Part shown: positions 53,118 to 62,984 of the stretch, piece after piece
How the letters are laid out: every line of letters begins with the position of its first letter
Position numbering within the stretch: the stretch's first letter is position 1
From: Cordilura impudica
Taxonomy: Eukaryota > Arthropoda > Insecta > Diptera > Scathophagidae
Direction: 5' to 3'
NCBI GenBank assembly: GCA_963682025.1
Contig: OY821520.1
Span: 235,215,530 to 235,279,529, forward strand
Length of the DNA: 64,000 nucleotides
Position numbers and translations under genes: made by a program
The notes under the pieces: generated by a model
What the model saw: the letters and a program-made list of their open reading frames with translations, nothing else
What the model was told of the DNA's origin: nothing
Database searches by the model: none

Positions 53118-53526
53118 AGGCCAGTTTACACTATCACACTTTGTAATACGACCTGTCCAAAAGTCGAGCATTATGAAAAAGTCGTATCATATAAAAAGCT
53201 TATGTTATGAAATTGACAGTCTGTAGGATTTTATTTTCGAGGGCGATGGTTTTAGAAACATTTCTAAAAACTTACCAGAGTTTTTTTTTTTGGTAATATA
53301 TAAAACAAGGTAAACAAAAACAAAGAAAGTGGAAATAAAATATAAATTTCAAAATAACTTTGCTTATTATTCTAAACAGCTGTTTTCATAAGACTTGAGC
53401 GTGATGGTGTAAATGGCCTAGGTATGCAGAAATAATGTCGGTACGACTTTATGACAGTCCGATGAATTTCATCGGATTTTTATTTCGAAAAATCATACGA
53501 TTGAGTGATATCGCGTAAATGGGCCT
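53118..53526. mobile_element. 409-bp MITE with TTA duplication (PIF/Harbinger-like)
   Basis: The ends AGGCCAGTTTACACTATCAC (53118) and GATATCGCGTAAATGGGCCT (53507-53526) are imperfect inverted copies. TTA lies on both sides (53115-53117 and 53527-53529). The G-G-C-C start and TTA duplication fit PIF/Harbinger. It is non-coding. Confidence 0.7.
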
Positions 53527-53529
53527 TTA

Positions 53530-54165
53530 GTTATCGTAGCTTAGGGGCAAAATGTCAACCATGTATCGTTTACATTTTCTTTAGAAAATATTGTTATGAA
53601 TTTTAAGTTAAGCTACAGTGATCTTATGCTGAAATAAGAATAAACCATTTATAAACAAACAATTTTGCTTTAAATCATGGAAAATAGACAGAAAAAATAT
53701 TGAAGTAGTTATAAAAATTCTATGACATTTGATTACTTCGGCTAACCAAAAAAGGCAAATATATCGCACTTTAAATACAAAACAGTCACAACTCAGAATT
53801 TTCAAATTTTCAGGAGAGGCAAAAAACTGTTTATGTAAAAATGATTGTATTATTTAAAAAAATGTAGTTTCATTATGAAAAATGTCCATTTTGAGGAAAG
53901 TTTTACTATACTTTTTTTTTTAATTTATATTGTATTTGTGGAAATAAAATATAATTTTGAGGTATGACTCTCTGACTGAAATTTTTTCATTTGACTAGTG
54001 ATATTATCTCAAGTTGTGCCTCAGATATAACAGCATTTTTCCTGTTAAAGAAGATAGTTATAAGAAATAAATTTTTGTAGTAGATAAAAATCTGTACTGT
54101 GAATTAATTTATGGAAAAAAGTCAATTTTGGAAAATTTTGAGTTGTGACTCTTTTGTGTTTAAGG
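53530..54165. other. AT-rich spacer, no gene
   Basis: Contains one fragment of the dispersed motif (AGGGGCAAAATGTCAACCAT, 53541-53560). No coding frame or terminal repeat is recognised. Confidence 0.4.
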
Positions 54166-54169
54166 TGCG

Positions 54170-54510
54170 ATATATATAATTATATATAATTATATGTATA
54201 ATTATATATATGTATAATTATATATATGTATAATTATATATAATTTAAATAATAAAACCGGTTTTAAGATAAGAAAGGCAAACAAACAAAGACAAATATC
54301 TTTCAATTTCTTTTGAATTTTGTGACAAAATTGTGTTTTAATCAATAAACGAGATGGCCATATGTTTATGGAAACACATGTTGTTGTTTCGTTATATTCA
54401 TTTGTTAAGTAAAAGTAAATCACTTACATAAAAATGCAAACTAGTTATATATATTAATAATATATTAATAATATATTAATAATATATTAATAATATATAT
54501 AATAATCTAT
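54170..54510. repeat. Two AT microsatellite tracts
   Basis: TATATATAATTA-type units run from 54170 to 54243. TATTAATAATA units (period 11) run from about 54447 to 54510. Between them is unassigned AT-rich sequence. Confidence 0.8.
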
Positions 54511-54514
54511 AATA

Positions 54515-54850
54515 TTAATAGGCTAGGCGATTTCTTGTGACCAATGTTTTGTTCTACCATTTTATTCCGATTTTGACCAAACGTATACTATTTGAAAGGT
54601 ATTTCTTTTTAGCCGTTTTGCAGATTTACAGATTTTTAAATTTTTTCCTTTATTTTGAGTAAATTGCATTAAAAGTTGCTACTTACACATACATAAAATT
54701 ATACAATTCTTGTGTGTGTTTATTAAATTTGTCAATGTGTTTGTAATAAAAATGAGTTTGTTTTTGTGTTGATTTGTGAATTGGCTATAATTGATTAGCA
54801 TACTTTTAGGGTCTTTATTTAGGAAAAAAAAATAAAATTTCCCAGAATTT
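54515..54850 (-). repeat. Dispersed repeat family R, copy R3 (reverse orientation)
   Basis: It starts TAATATTAATAGGC and contains AAAAGTTGCTACTTACACAT, the reverse of the R1/R2 core, then ATTGATTAGCATACTTTTAG. It ends AATAAAATTTCCCAGAATTT. The terminal palindrome CTCGAAATTCGAG of R1 is truncated at GCGCTC, where Helitron-like sequence begins. Confidence 0.65.
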
Positions 54851-54854
54851 GCGC

Positions 54855-54893
54855 TCATTATACCCAAACCACAAAGTGGTATAGGGTATAAAA
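54855..54893 (+). mobile_element. Helitron-like family A, isolated 3' hairpin
   Basis: TTATACCCAAACCACAAAG and TGGTATAGGGTATAAAAAT match the terminal hairpin of A1. Nothing of the element's body precedes it. Confidence 0.55.
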
Positions 54894-55439
54894 ATAGAAA
54901 AAATGTGAAAATATTGTTTTATGTAGAAAAATTTAAAAAATATTTTTTACAGAAAAATTTTGAAAATATTTTCTACAGAAAGAGAAAAGTTGTGAGGATA
55001 TTTTCTATACAAGAATTGTGAAAATAAATCTTTCTATAAAAAAGTTTTGAAAATATTATTTTCTATAGAAAAATTGTGAAAATATTTTTTATACAAAAAT
55101 TATGAAAATGTTTTGTATAAAAAAATCGTAAAAATGTTTTAAAATGTTTGCTATTGAAAAATTGTGAAAATATTTTCTATTTAAAAAAGTGAATATGTTT
55201 TCACAATTTTTCTATAGAAATACATATATATAGAAAAAATGTGAAAATATTTTCTAAAAAAAAAAAAAAAAAATTGTGAGAATACTTTGTATAAAAGAAT
55301 TGTGAAAATATTTTCTATTGAAAAAATCTGAAATATCTTCTATAGAAAAAGTGTGCAAATATTTTCTATAGAAATGTGAAAATGATTGCTATAGAAAAAT
55401 TGTGATAATATTTAATATAGAAAAATTGTGGAAATAATT

Positions 55440-55440
<1 letters not shown>
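54894..55440. repeat. Diverged minisatellite, period about 26-30 bp
   Basis: Roughly 18-20 imperfect copies of a unit like GAAAATATTTTCTATAGAAA plus AATTGT. The array begins directly at the family-A hairpin, an arrangement known for Helitron-like elements where tandem arrays grow at the 3' end. Each unit contains a small palindrome (AAAATATTTT). Confidence 0.7.
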
Positions 55441-55471
<31 letters not shown>

Positions 55472-56129
55472 TGGGAAACACTTTTAATTCGTTTTGGGAG
55501 ATTCTTTAGTTGCTTTATCTTTTCCAGTTGACAAAATTCTTCCAATTTGCCGAGAACATCTCTCTGTAAAAAATTTAGACGACCTTCTTGCAGTACTTTG
55601 TATATTCTTAGGAATTTTGAAAAAAATTTATGCCGTTTGGTATTTTTTGTGCTATAATCCTTCCAAAGAACTTTTTTTTAACTTATTCTAAAATTTTTAT
55701 CACCAATCGAATAAAAAACTGTTGCAAAAGTGAGGAAATAACAAAAGTCATACTTCATTTTTTTTGTCACAATTTTAATACTTGATGTTATTTAAAAATA
55801 CTTGAGTAATGAAATTAAATATGAAAAAAAAAATAATAAATTAATTGTTTGCGGACCAATTATAAAAGCATCTGAGAAAACTTCAATTATAAAAGCATCT
55901 GAGAAAACTTTAAAAAACATTTGTTCACTTTTGCTCCAGTATTAATTAAAAAATTAAAATTAAAACATGATTCGATTTTCAAAAAATGTATATATTTTTG
56001 TTATTTAGAAAACTGATATTAATATATCAATCAATCGTAATTAATTTATAATAAAAAAAATTATTGTTCCCCTTTTTTTAATATGCATATATATATTTTT
56101 ATAAGATTTTTAGCAGATTCGATTTTCAC

Positions 56130-56160
<31 letters not shown>

Positions 56161-56505
56161 TAGTTTTAATGGAAAAACGTTGGATTATAAATAATCAAAT
56201 TATTAGATGAAATAATTTTTTTGAGCAATAAGAATTTAATATTGGTTAAGTTAATTTTTTGAATAAAATGTTTCTTTTATTTGAAGCTTTTTTTAACTGT
56301 CACGATTTTCACAGAATTGTTAAAAATAATTTTAATGAAAAGACGTTTGGCAATTAAAATAACCGAGAAAACATAATCAATTTATAATTAATAAAATTAT
56401 TTAGAAGTATTAAGCTTGTTTCATATATTAATTTTTAACAAGAAATGTGTTCTATTTAATTTGAATTTCGCGTTAAATGTTTTGACCATTTATTTATACA
56501 TATAT
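55441..56505. other. AT-rich spacer with poly-A tracts and a 26-bp tandem duplication
   Basis: A-runs lie at 55446-55470 and 56136-56160. ATTATAAAAGCATCTGAGAA is duplicated in tandem at 55859-55911. No gene is recognised. ORF 55494-55691 has no known domain. Confidence 0.45.
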
Positions 56506-57746
56506 ACTACTGTGAGCATAAAAAAAGTAAACACTTTAGTTACTCTAGGCATCGACTCGACAAGTTTTTTTTGTTATATCGAGCAGTGGTTTGTTATTAG
56601 AGCAGTGGGCGGCAAACACATACCATCTTATTTTGCTTTGTGTAAGTGAGCTGCAATCTCTCTCTTACCTCTTATAGTTAAAATAAGAAAACGTACGTAA
56701 AAAAAATTAATCAACCTATTATAAGGTTCGTGTTGTATAACACAATCAATATCAATATCATATGGGCAACATTTTATGCTAACAAGATGCTAACAAGATC
56801 CTCAACAATCAATTTTAACGAGGGAAATGAAGACTCACAAATATATGCTGACCCAAACGTCGAATATAATTTAAGTATTCCATTCCTTGATTTCGGATAT
56901 GAAGCTTCATTAATATTTTTCCAAAGCTCAATATCAGTGTTATAAACGGTAAATTCAAGTTATTTCTCATTTTTAGAAGCTCTTCTTTGATATCAACACT
57001 TTGCTCTTCAGAATTACATAACAAAGGATTATTATGTAATTCAATTATATTTTCTATTTGATCAAAAACTTCAAATGCATATTTACTAGCAAAGTTTCGA
57101 ATATATTAACATATTCATTTAATTTTCTCAAATTATATGGAAATATATTGAAAACTTCAAGAGTTCTTGTTAAATTAATCAATTTTTTTTCCCTTTAGAT
57201 GCATTATTAGTAGTTCAATTTTTCATATAAATTGATGAACTGCGAAAACTAGTTCAATAATGGTTTTATTTTTATACCCTCCACACGTCAGTGGCAGAGG
57301 GTACATATAGGATTGTCATTCCGTTTGTAACGCATCGAAAAACTAATTTCCGACCCCCATAAAATATATATATTCTTGATCCTTATCACAGCTCGAGTCG
57401 ATATAGCGATGTCCGTCTGTCTGTTGAAATCACGCTCATTCACAAAAAAAGCAATCCTACTGGATAAGGCTACAATAGTATCATTTGCCATAATTCCCAG
57501 CAGGTTGGTATTGAAAATTGGCTAAATCGGGCATCATCGTGATTAGATACGAGCAAAAATATGTAGATATCTCTAAAAAAAAAACATAAAACCCAGTGTG
57601 TTTGTTGTAACAGTTTAGTGGTTGAACATTATAATTGTACAACAACATAAAAAAATGCCACAAAAAAATTATGCATATACATATATTAACAATACCAAGA
57701 ACACAATAATATAGCTCATATTAATAGTATTGCCACATATTTTTTT

Positions 57747-58474
57747 AAAATGTAAAATGTAAAATGTAAAATGTAAAATGTAAAATGTAAAATGTAAAAT
57801 GTAAAATGTAAAATGTAAAATGTAAAATGTAAAATGTAAAATGTAAAATGTAAAATGTAAAATGTAAAATGTAAAATGTAAAATGTAAAATGTAAAATGT
57901 AAAATGTAAAATGTAAAATGTAAAATGTAAAATGTAAAATGTAAAATGTAAAATGTAAAATGTAAAATGTAAAATGTAAAATGTAAAATGTAAAATGTAA
58001 AATGTAAAATGTAAAATGTAAAATGTAAAATGTAAAATGTAAAATGTAAAATGTAAAATGTAAAATGTAAAATGTAAAATGTAAAATGTAAAATGTAAAA
58101 TGTAAAATGTAAAATGTAAAATGTAAAATGTAAAATGTAAAATGTAAAATGTAAAATGTAAAATGTAAAATGTAAAATGTAAAATGTAAAATGTAAAATG
58201 TAAAATGTAAAATGTAAAATGTAAAATGTAAAATGTAAAATGTAAAATGTAAAATGTAAAATGTAAAATGTAAAATGTAAAATGTAAAATGTAAAATGTA
58301 AAATGTAAAATGTAAAATGTAAAATGTAAAATGTAAAATGTAAAATGTAAAATGTAAAATGTAAAATGTAAAATGTAAAATGTAAAATGTAAAATGTAAA
58401 ATGTAAAATGTAAAATGTAAAATGTAAAATGTAAAATGTAAAATGTAAAATGTAAAATGTAAAATGTAAAATGT
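57747..58474. repeat. Perfect heptanucleotide satellite, AAAATGT, about 104 copies
   Basis: A 728-base run of AAAATGT appears without interruption (728/7 = 104), followed by a few 6-base variants to about 58535. The perfection over this length indicates very recent expansion, or collapse/expansion by the assembler. The 294-residue minus ORF over it is simply the repeat translated. Confidence 0.9.
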
Positions 58475-59530
58475 AAATGTAAAATGTAAAATGTAAAATG
58501 TAAAATGTAAAATGTAAAATGTAAATGTAAAATGTAAAGTGTAAAGTGTAAAATGAAAAATGGAAAAAGAAAATTGAAAAATGAAAAATGGAAAATGCAA
58601 AATGGAAAATGGAGAACGAAATTGAAAAATTAAAAATGAAAAATGGAAAATGAAAATTGAAAAATTAAAAGTGAAAAATGGAAAATGAAAATTGAAAAAT
58701 GAAAAATGGAAAATTGAAAAATTAAAAATGGAAAATGGAAAATGAAAACCGGAAAATGAAATATGAAAAATGTAAACTGTAAAATGGAAAATGAAAATTG
58801 AAAAATGAAAATGAAAAATGAAAATTAAAACATGGAAAATGGAAAATGAGAATTGAAAAATGGAAAATTGAAAAATGAAGAATGGAAAATGGAAAATGAA
58901 AATTGAAAAATGAAAAATGGAAAATAAAAAATGAAAAACGAAAAATGGAAAATGGAAAATGAAAATTTAAAAATGAAAAACGGAAAATGGAAAATGAAAA
59001 ATGGAAAATGAAAAATAAAAAATGAAAAATGAAAAATGGAAAATGAAAACTGAAAAATGAAAAATGGAAAATGAAAATTGAAAAATGAAAAAGGAAAAAT
59101 TAAAAATGGAAAACGGAAAATGAAAATTGAAAAATGGAAAATGAAAAATTGAAAATGAAAATTGAAAAATTAAAAATTAAAAATTGAAAATGAAAAATTG
59201 AAAATGAAAATTTAAAAATGGAAAATGCAAAAATGGAAAATTGAAAATGAAAATTGAAAAATGGAAAATGAAAATTGAATATTGAAAATTGAAAAATTGA
59301 AAATGGAAAATTAAAATTAAAAAACTAAAAATGGAAATTGGAAAATGAAAATTGAAAAATAAATAATGAAAAATGGAAAATGGAAAACACAAAAATTAAA
59401 AATTAAATATTAAAAATTAAATATTAAAAATTAAAAATGAAAAATTGATAATTAAAAATGAAAAATCAAAAATTAAAAATTAAAAACTAAAAACTAAAAA
59501 TTAAAAACTACAAATTAAAAATTAAAGACT
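58475..59530. repeat. Decayed heptamer-like array, A/G-rich strand
   Basis: About 1 kb of units such as AAAAATGGAAAATG, AAAATTGAAAAATG and AAAAATTAAAAATT, nearly lacking C on the + strand. Perfection falls with distance from the 57747 array, suggesting that the perfect array arose at one edge of an older array. Confidence 0.8.
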
Positions 59531-59689
59531 CAGGTGGAGGGTATCAAAAAATTGGCACAGCCGAATTTAACACTCTTACTTGTTTACCTTACAACTGGTT
59601 TTACCGAAAAAATTCTCGCTAAACAAGAATTTACATTCAAAACTTGCATTAATTCTCTCAGTGCATCTCAAACGCAAAGCGTCGAATAA

Positions 59690-60520
59690 ACCTCTTCGTA
59701 CGAATGCTCATGCCAGACTGATTGATTTTTTTCATTTCGTTTAATGTGTGAACACATGTAGGTGTGAGAGCAAAACGCCGCGTAGTGGCTTTGCCGATCG
59801 CTGCTTTAGAGCCTTCTTTAAATTTGCCTTGCTTGAAATAGCCTTTCGACTTATTTTTCTATCAAGAATTCCCACAGATGCTCGATCGGGTTACGGTTCG
59901 AGGACTGCGGCGGATGATCAAGTGTCTTAGGAGTCCAGTACAGTAGCAACTCTTCACAATTTTAGACGTATGCTGCCCCAAACCATAACTGAACCTCCAC
60001 CATGTTTGACAGTGTTGGTAACACAATTTTCTATGAAGGTTTCATTCTTAGCACGCCACATTTTTGGGGGACACTTTCGTTCCGAGATTTTCGAATTTGC
60101 TCTCATCTGTATATAATATGTTTTCCCAAAAAGATAGAGCCTCATTTTTCTACTTTTTATCGAAATTCTTAGCTTGCTCTGATTCGCCTTGGATGGTATT
60201 CTTCCATGTAGACCATTTTTGTGAAGCGATCTCCTTACTATACTCGGACTTACTGGTTTGCGTTATGTTTTTTGATAATTTATCTGCACTTTAGGCTGGA
60301 TATGTCTTTACTTCTTTTATTACAGCTCTAACTTCGGTACCACTAAGCCGCTTTGGGCATCCAGATCTCGATAAATCTTCACCCTGATGGTGTTTGACGT
60401 ATTAATCAACTATTTTTTTTTTTATTGTGCAGTGGTTCCTACCCAAATTTTCGCCAAATTCACGCAATGATTTACGTTTTCCTTTAATCTAATATGATTT
60501 TCCGAGTATCAGACAGTGTT
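59690..60520 (-). pseudogene. Tc1-like transposase of T5, broken
   Basis: On the minus strand: NHCVNLAKIWVGTTAQ (60470 region, HTH-like), ISERKCPPKMWRAKNETFIE (about 60080), TVKHGGGSVMVWGSI (60000-59957) and LDHPPQSSNRNPIEHLWEFL (59925-59865, third site with Glu). The first and second Asp are not clear, because frameshifts lie at 60120-60300. Upstream frames are poor. Confidence 0.65.
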
Positions 60521-60904
60521 TGCTTTCCCATAGTGAAATTACTTTCTTTTACATCTTTTTAGTAATGATTGATTAGTACAAATTAACTTAAAATGATTTT
60601 TAGTAAAGTAAAACACGTTATCAGTTCAAATGTTTCACAAAAAGTTTAGATTCTTCCCCGAAATATAAAAAAGGTTAAAATCTGATACGTAAATCTGACG
60701 CGTAATATCTGATACATTTTCACTTTCGAGAGATTTGTGCAATATTCCCACTTGATTTGATTTCATGTTTTATAGTAGTCAATCTCTAAATGGTATAATA
60801 CTAAACTCTGTAATATTACTTTTTATCGTAAGTCAATAATAACTTTGTTATAAGACAATTGAAAGATTAAAAATTGCTGTTTAATTTTTTTAACGCTCAC
60901 AGTA

Positions 60905-61879
60905 TATGTATATCTCTTAAATAAACTATATACAATAACGCATATAATTTTTTTTTTCAATATCATTGTAAATTTAATGACCTTATCCAAAACATTTAGT
61001 AAGTACTTTTTTTTTCTATTCCATGTTGCTGTTTAATTTCAATGATTCAAATTTGTTTGTATTTTTTTTATATATATTTTACTATGTAATTAGTATTGTG
61101 CTATGCCGGTTACTAGCGCAACCACGTGTTATTATTATTATTTTTTTTTTTTTTGTTTAAAAACGAATTGTTTTCATTTTTATTTTAAGCTTTTGAAAGT
61201 ACAAAAAAAAAACTATATTTATTCTCCCTAGTTGCCTACCACTAAATATCTAAATGTGAGAGATTTTTTCAAAAGTTTGTATATGCAGAGAGAAACAATA
61301 ACAAAAAATAAATTTCAAGCACATTGATAATAAAATCGTAATTTAAGTCAAATACTTAACATGACCACTACCAAAAAGTTTTTTTTTTTAATTTGCCTAT
61401 TCTTAACCTTTTTGTCAAAAAAAAAAAAAAAAAAAAAGGTTTGTGAAATAAACTGACTATTTAGTTGAAATAAATAAAAAATTTTCCTTTTTTTTATTTT
61501 TTTGAATTATTTATTTTTAAAAAACAAATAATTATGAAGAAATGTCTATGACAATGTCCCAAAATTTCACCTCGATAATTAAAGGTTAAAGTTGAATGTG
61601 AAGAGGTCGGTCGATTTGAAGAAAAAAAAAAAAAAATACTTTATGAAACATATTTTCAGATAAATCTTCTCTTAGGAGCACACTGTACAACAGCCAAAAT
61701 TGTGCAGAGACGAGACAAGTGTACTTAGGATAATGGGTATCGCTGAGTTTGAATACATGGTCCATTTTAATCTGCTATGTCAGGAATATTTTGTTAATTT
61801 TTTTTTTTAATTTAAATTAATAATGTAACCCATAAAAACAATGTTTTTATTAAAACTCTTTCTTTCCTTATGCATATGA
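60905..61879. other. AT-rich spacer with homopolymer tracts
   Basis: Runs of T and A (61140-61155, 61380-61390, 61418-61437, 61621-61636). No gene or terminal repeat is recognised. Confidence 0.45.
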
Positions 61880-62215
61880 GTCCTGAATCTCTCCGTGACT
61901 GCGCGACTTTGCGTGACTATTTTAAAATTAAAATGTGGTCACAGCAAGTCTATGGAACAAGTTTCAGATTGATTGGATGAGGGGAAATGGGATTTAAATC
62001 ACTCCGTGACTGTGCGTGACTAAGCGTGACTGTGCGTTACTATGTCAAAGTAAATCTTTTTTCACAGCAAGTCTATCGACCCAGTTTCAGATTGATCGGA
62101 TAAGTGAAAATGTGTTTTAAATCACTCCGTGACTGTGCATGACCATGCGTGACTGTGGGTGACTAAGTCAAAGTTACTCTTTTTTTCCACAGCAAGTGTA
62201 TGGACCAAGTTTCAG
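61880..62215 (+). repeat. Tandem repeat, about three units of 115-120 bp
   Basis: Each unit begins TCACTCCGTGACTGTGCGTG (variants at 61888, 61999 and 62119). It contains CACAGCAAGTCTAT and AAGTTTCAGATTGAT-like sequence and ends before the next TAAATCACTCC. Inside, CGTGACT is itself repeated three to four times with short spacers. It ends in GACAGACAGACAGA at 62240. Non-coding. Confidence 0.75.
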
Positions 62216-62279
62216 ATCCACGACACTACCACCCACGACAGACAGACAGAGAGTATGAGTTAAATGCAGTTATATTATA

Positions 62280-62555
62280 TTTTTTATTATTTTTTTTCAA
62301 GACTGGTTACCTTTTCTTAAAAAAGTAGCTTATCTTAAAACAGTACTTTTTCTTGCAAAAATAACATTTCTTAAAAATTTACCTATTCCCAAAAAATAGC
62401 CTTTTTTAAAAAAGTAATTTTTTTTTTAAAAAGAGTATATTCCTGAAAAGTTCATTGTCTTAAAAAAGTTTTTTTTTTCTTAAAAAAAAAAAAAAAAAAC
62501 AAAAAAATAACTTCTTAACAATGTTTATTTTCTTAAAATAAGTACATTTTCTTTA
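62280..62555. repeat. Low-complexity CTTAAAAAA-type region
   Basis: Many imperfect units of the form TTTCTTAAAA / AAAAAGTA at 12-25 base intervals, with long A- and T-runs (62466-62500). Confidence 0.6.
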
Positions 62556-62561
62556 AAAAAT

Positions 62562-62980
62562 TATATCTGTGGTCACAAGCGATAACCGCCTAAGTCGACT
62601 TAAGAACGATTTGAGTTATGTATGCTATCATATTCTACTAAAAACGCTTTATATTTACATGAAATCCCCATTTCTCTAAAACTGTTTATTTAAAAGTTAC
62701 ATATTAATGAAAACATACTGACCTAAGTCGTAATGAAGCCCTATTACATTTATATAAAAAGTAATTTTTCTCGAGAGCATGGTATTCGACGATGCTATCA
62801 TGTTCTACTTGAAACGCTTTATATTGACGTGAAATCCCCATTTCTCTAACACTGTTTATTAAAAAGTTATTACTGAAAACATTCTGACCTATGTCGTAAT
62901 AAAGCACCATTACATTTATATTAAAAGTTAATTTTCTCAAAAGCATGATTTTCGACTTAATGCTTGTGACCACAGATATA
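62562..62980. mobile_element. 419-bp MITE with perfect 19-bp TIRs and an internal duplication
   Basis: TATATCTGTGGTCACAAGC (62562-62580) is perfectly inverted at 62962-62980. TA at the outermost bases suggests a Tc1/mariner-type TA target. The inside has two direct copies of about 165-175 bp (about 62620-62785 and 62794-62955) sharing AAACGCTTTATATT and GAAATCCCCATTTCTCTAA. The minus ORF 62704-63063 runs across these copies and the end, and is not considered coding. Confidence 0.75.
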
Positions 62981-62984
62981 TAGA

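Larger units (their letters stand above)
57270..59585 (-). mobile_element. Helitron-like family B, copy B2, with an expanded internal array
   Basis: The 5' end at the right has ACTCTTACTTGTTT (59572-59585), a palindrome-like GGCACAGCCGAATTT, and GTGGAGGGTATC (59534-59545). The 3' end at the left has TACCCTCCAC folding with GTGGCAGAGGGTA (57275-57303). TACCCTCCAC and GTGGAGGGTA are the subterminal inverted repeats. Between them are the family core (57325-57650) and about 1.78 kb of heptamer-derived repeats. B1 (456 bp) lacks the array. This is the only family-B copy with both ends. Confidence 0.75.
56508..60904 (-). mobile_element. Tc1-like element T5, expanded by internal insertions
   Basis: TACTGTGAGCATAAAAAAAG (56508) and TTTTAACGCTCACAGTA (60888-60904) are imperfect inverted ends. 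The left end also encodes, on the minus strand, LVESMPRVTKVFTFF (56577-56520), the usual C-terminus of Tc1 transposases. The rest of the transposase is at 59690-60520. The intervening 3 kb therefore is insertion, including Helitron-like B2 (57270-59585). The spacing is 4.4 kb against about 1.6 kb for a normal element. Confidence 0.6.

Noticed and set aside
57716..58600. 294-residue minus-strand ORF of HFTFYIL repeats
   Set aside because: It is only the translation of the AAAATGT array. Since 7 is not a multiple of 3, all three frames give the same 7-residue repeat without stops.
57747..59530. CRISPR-like or other repeat-spacer array
   Set aside because: The repeat is a contiguous heptamer without spacers. 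The genome is eukaryotic and no cas genes are present.
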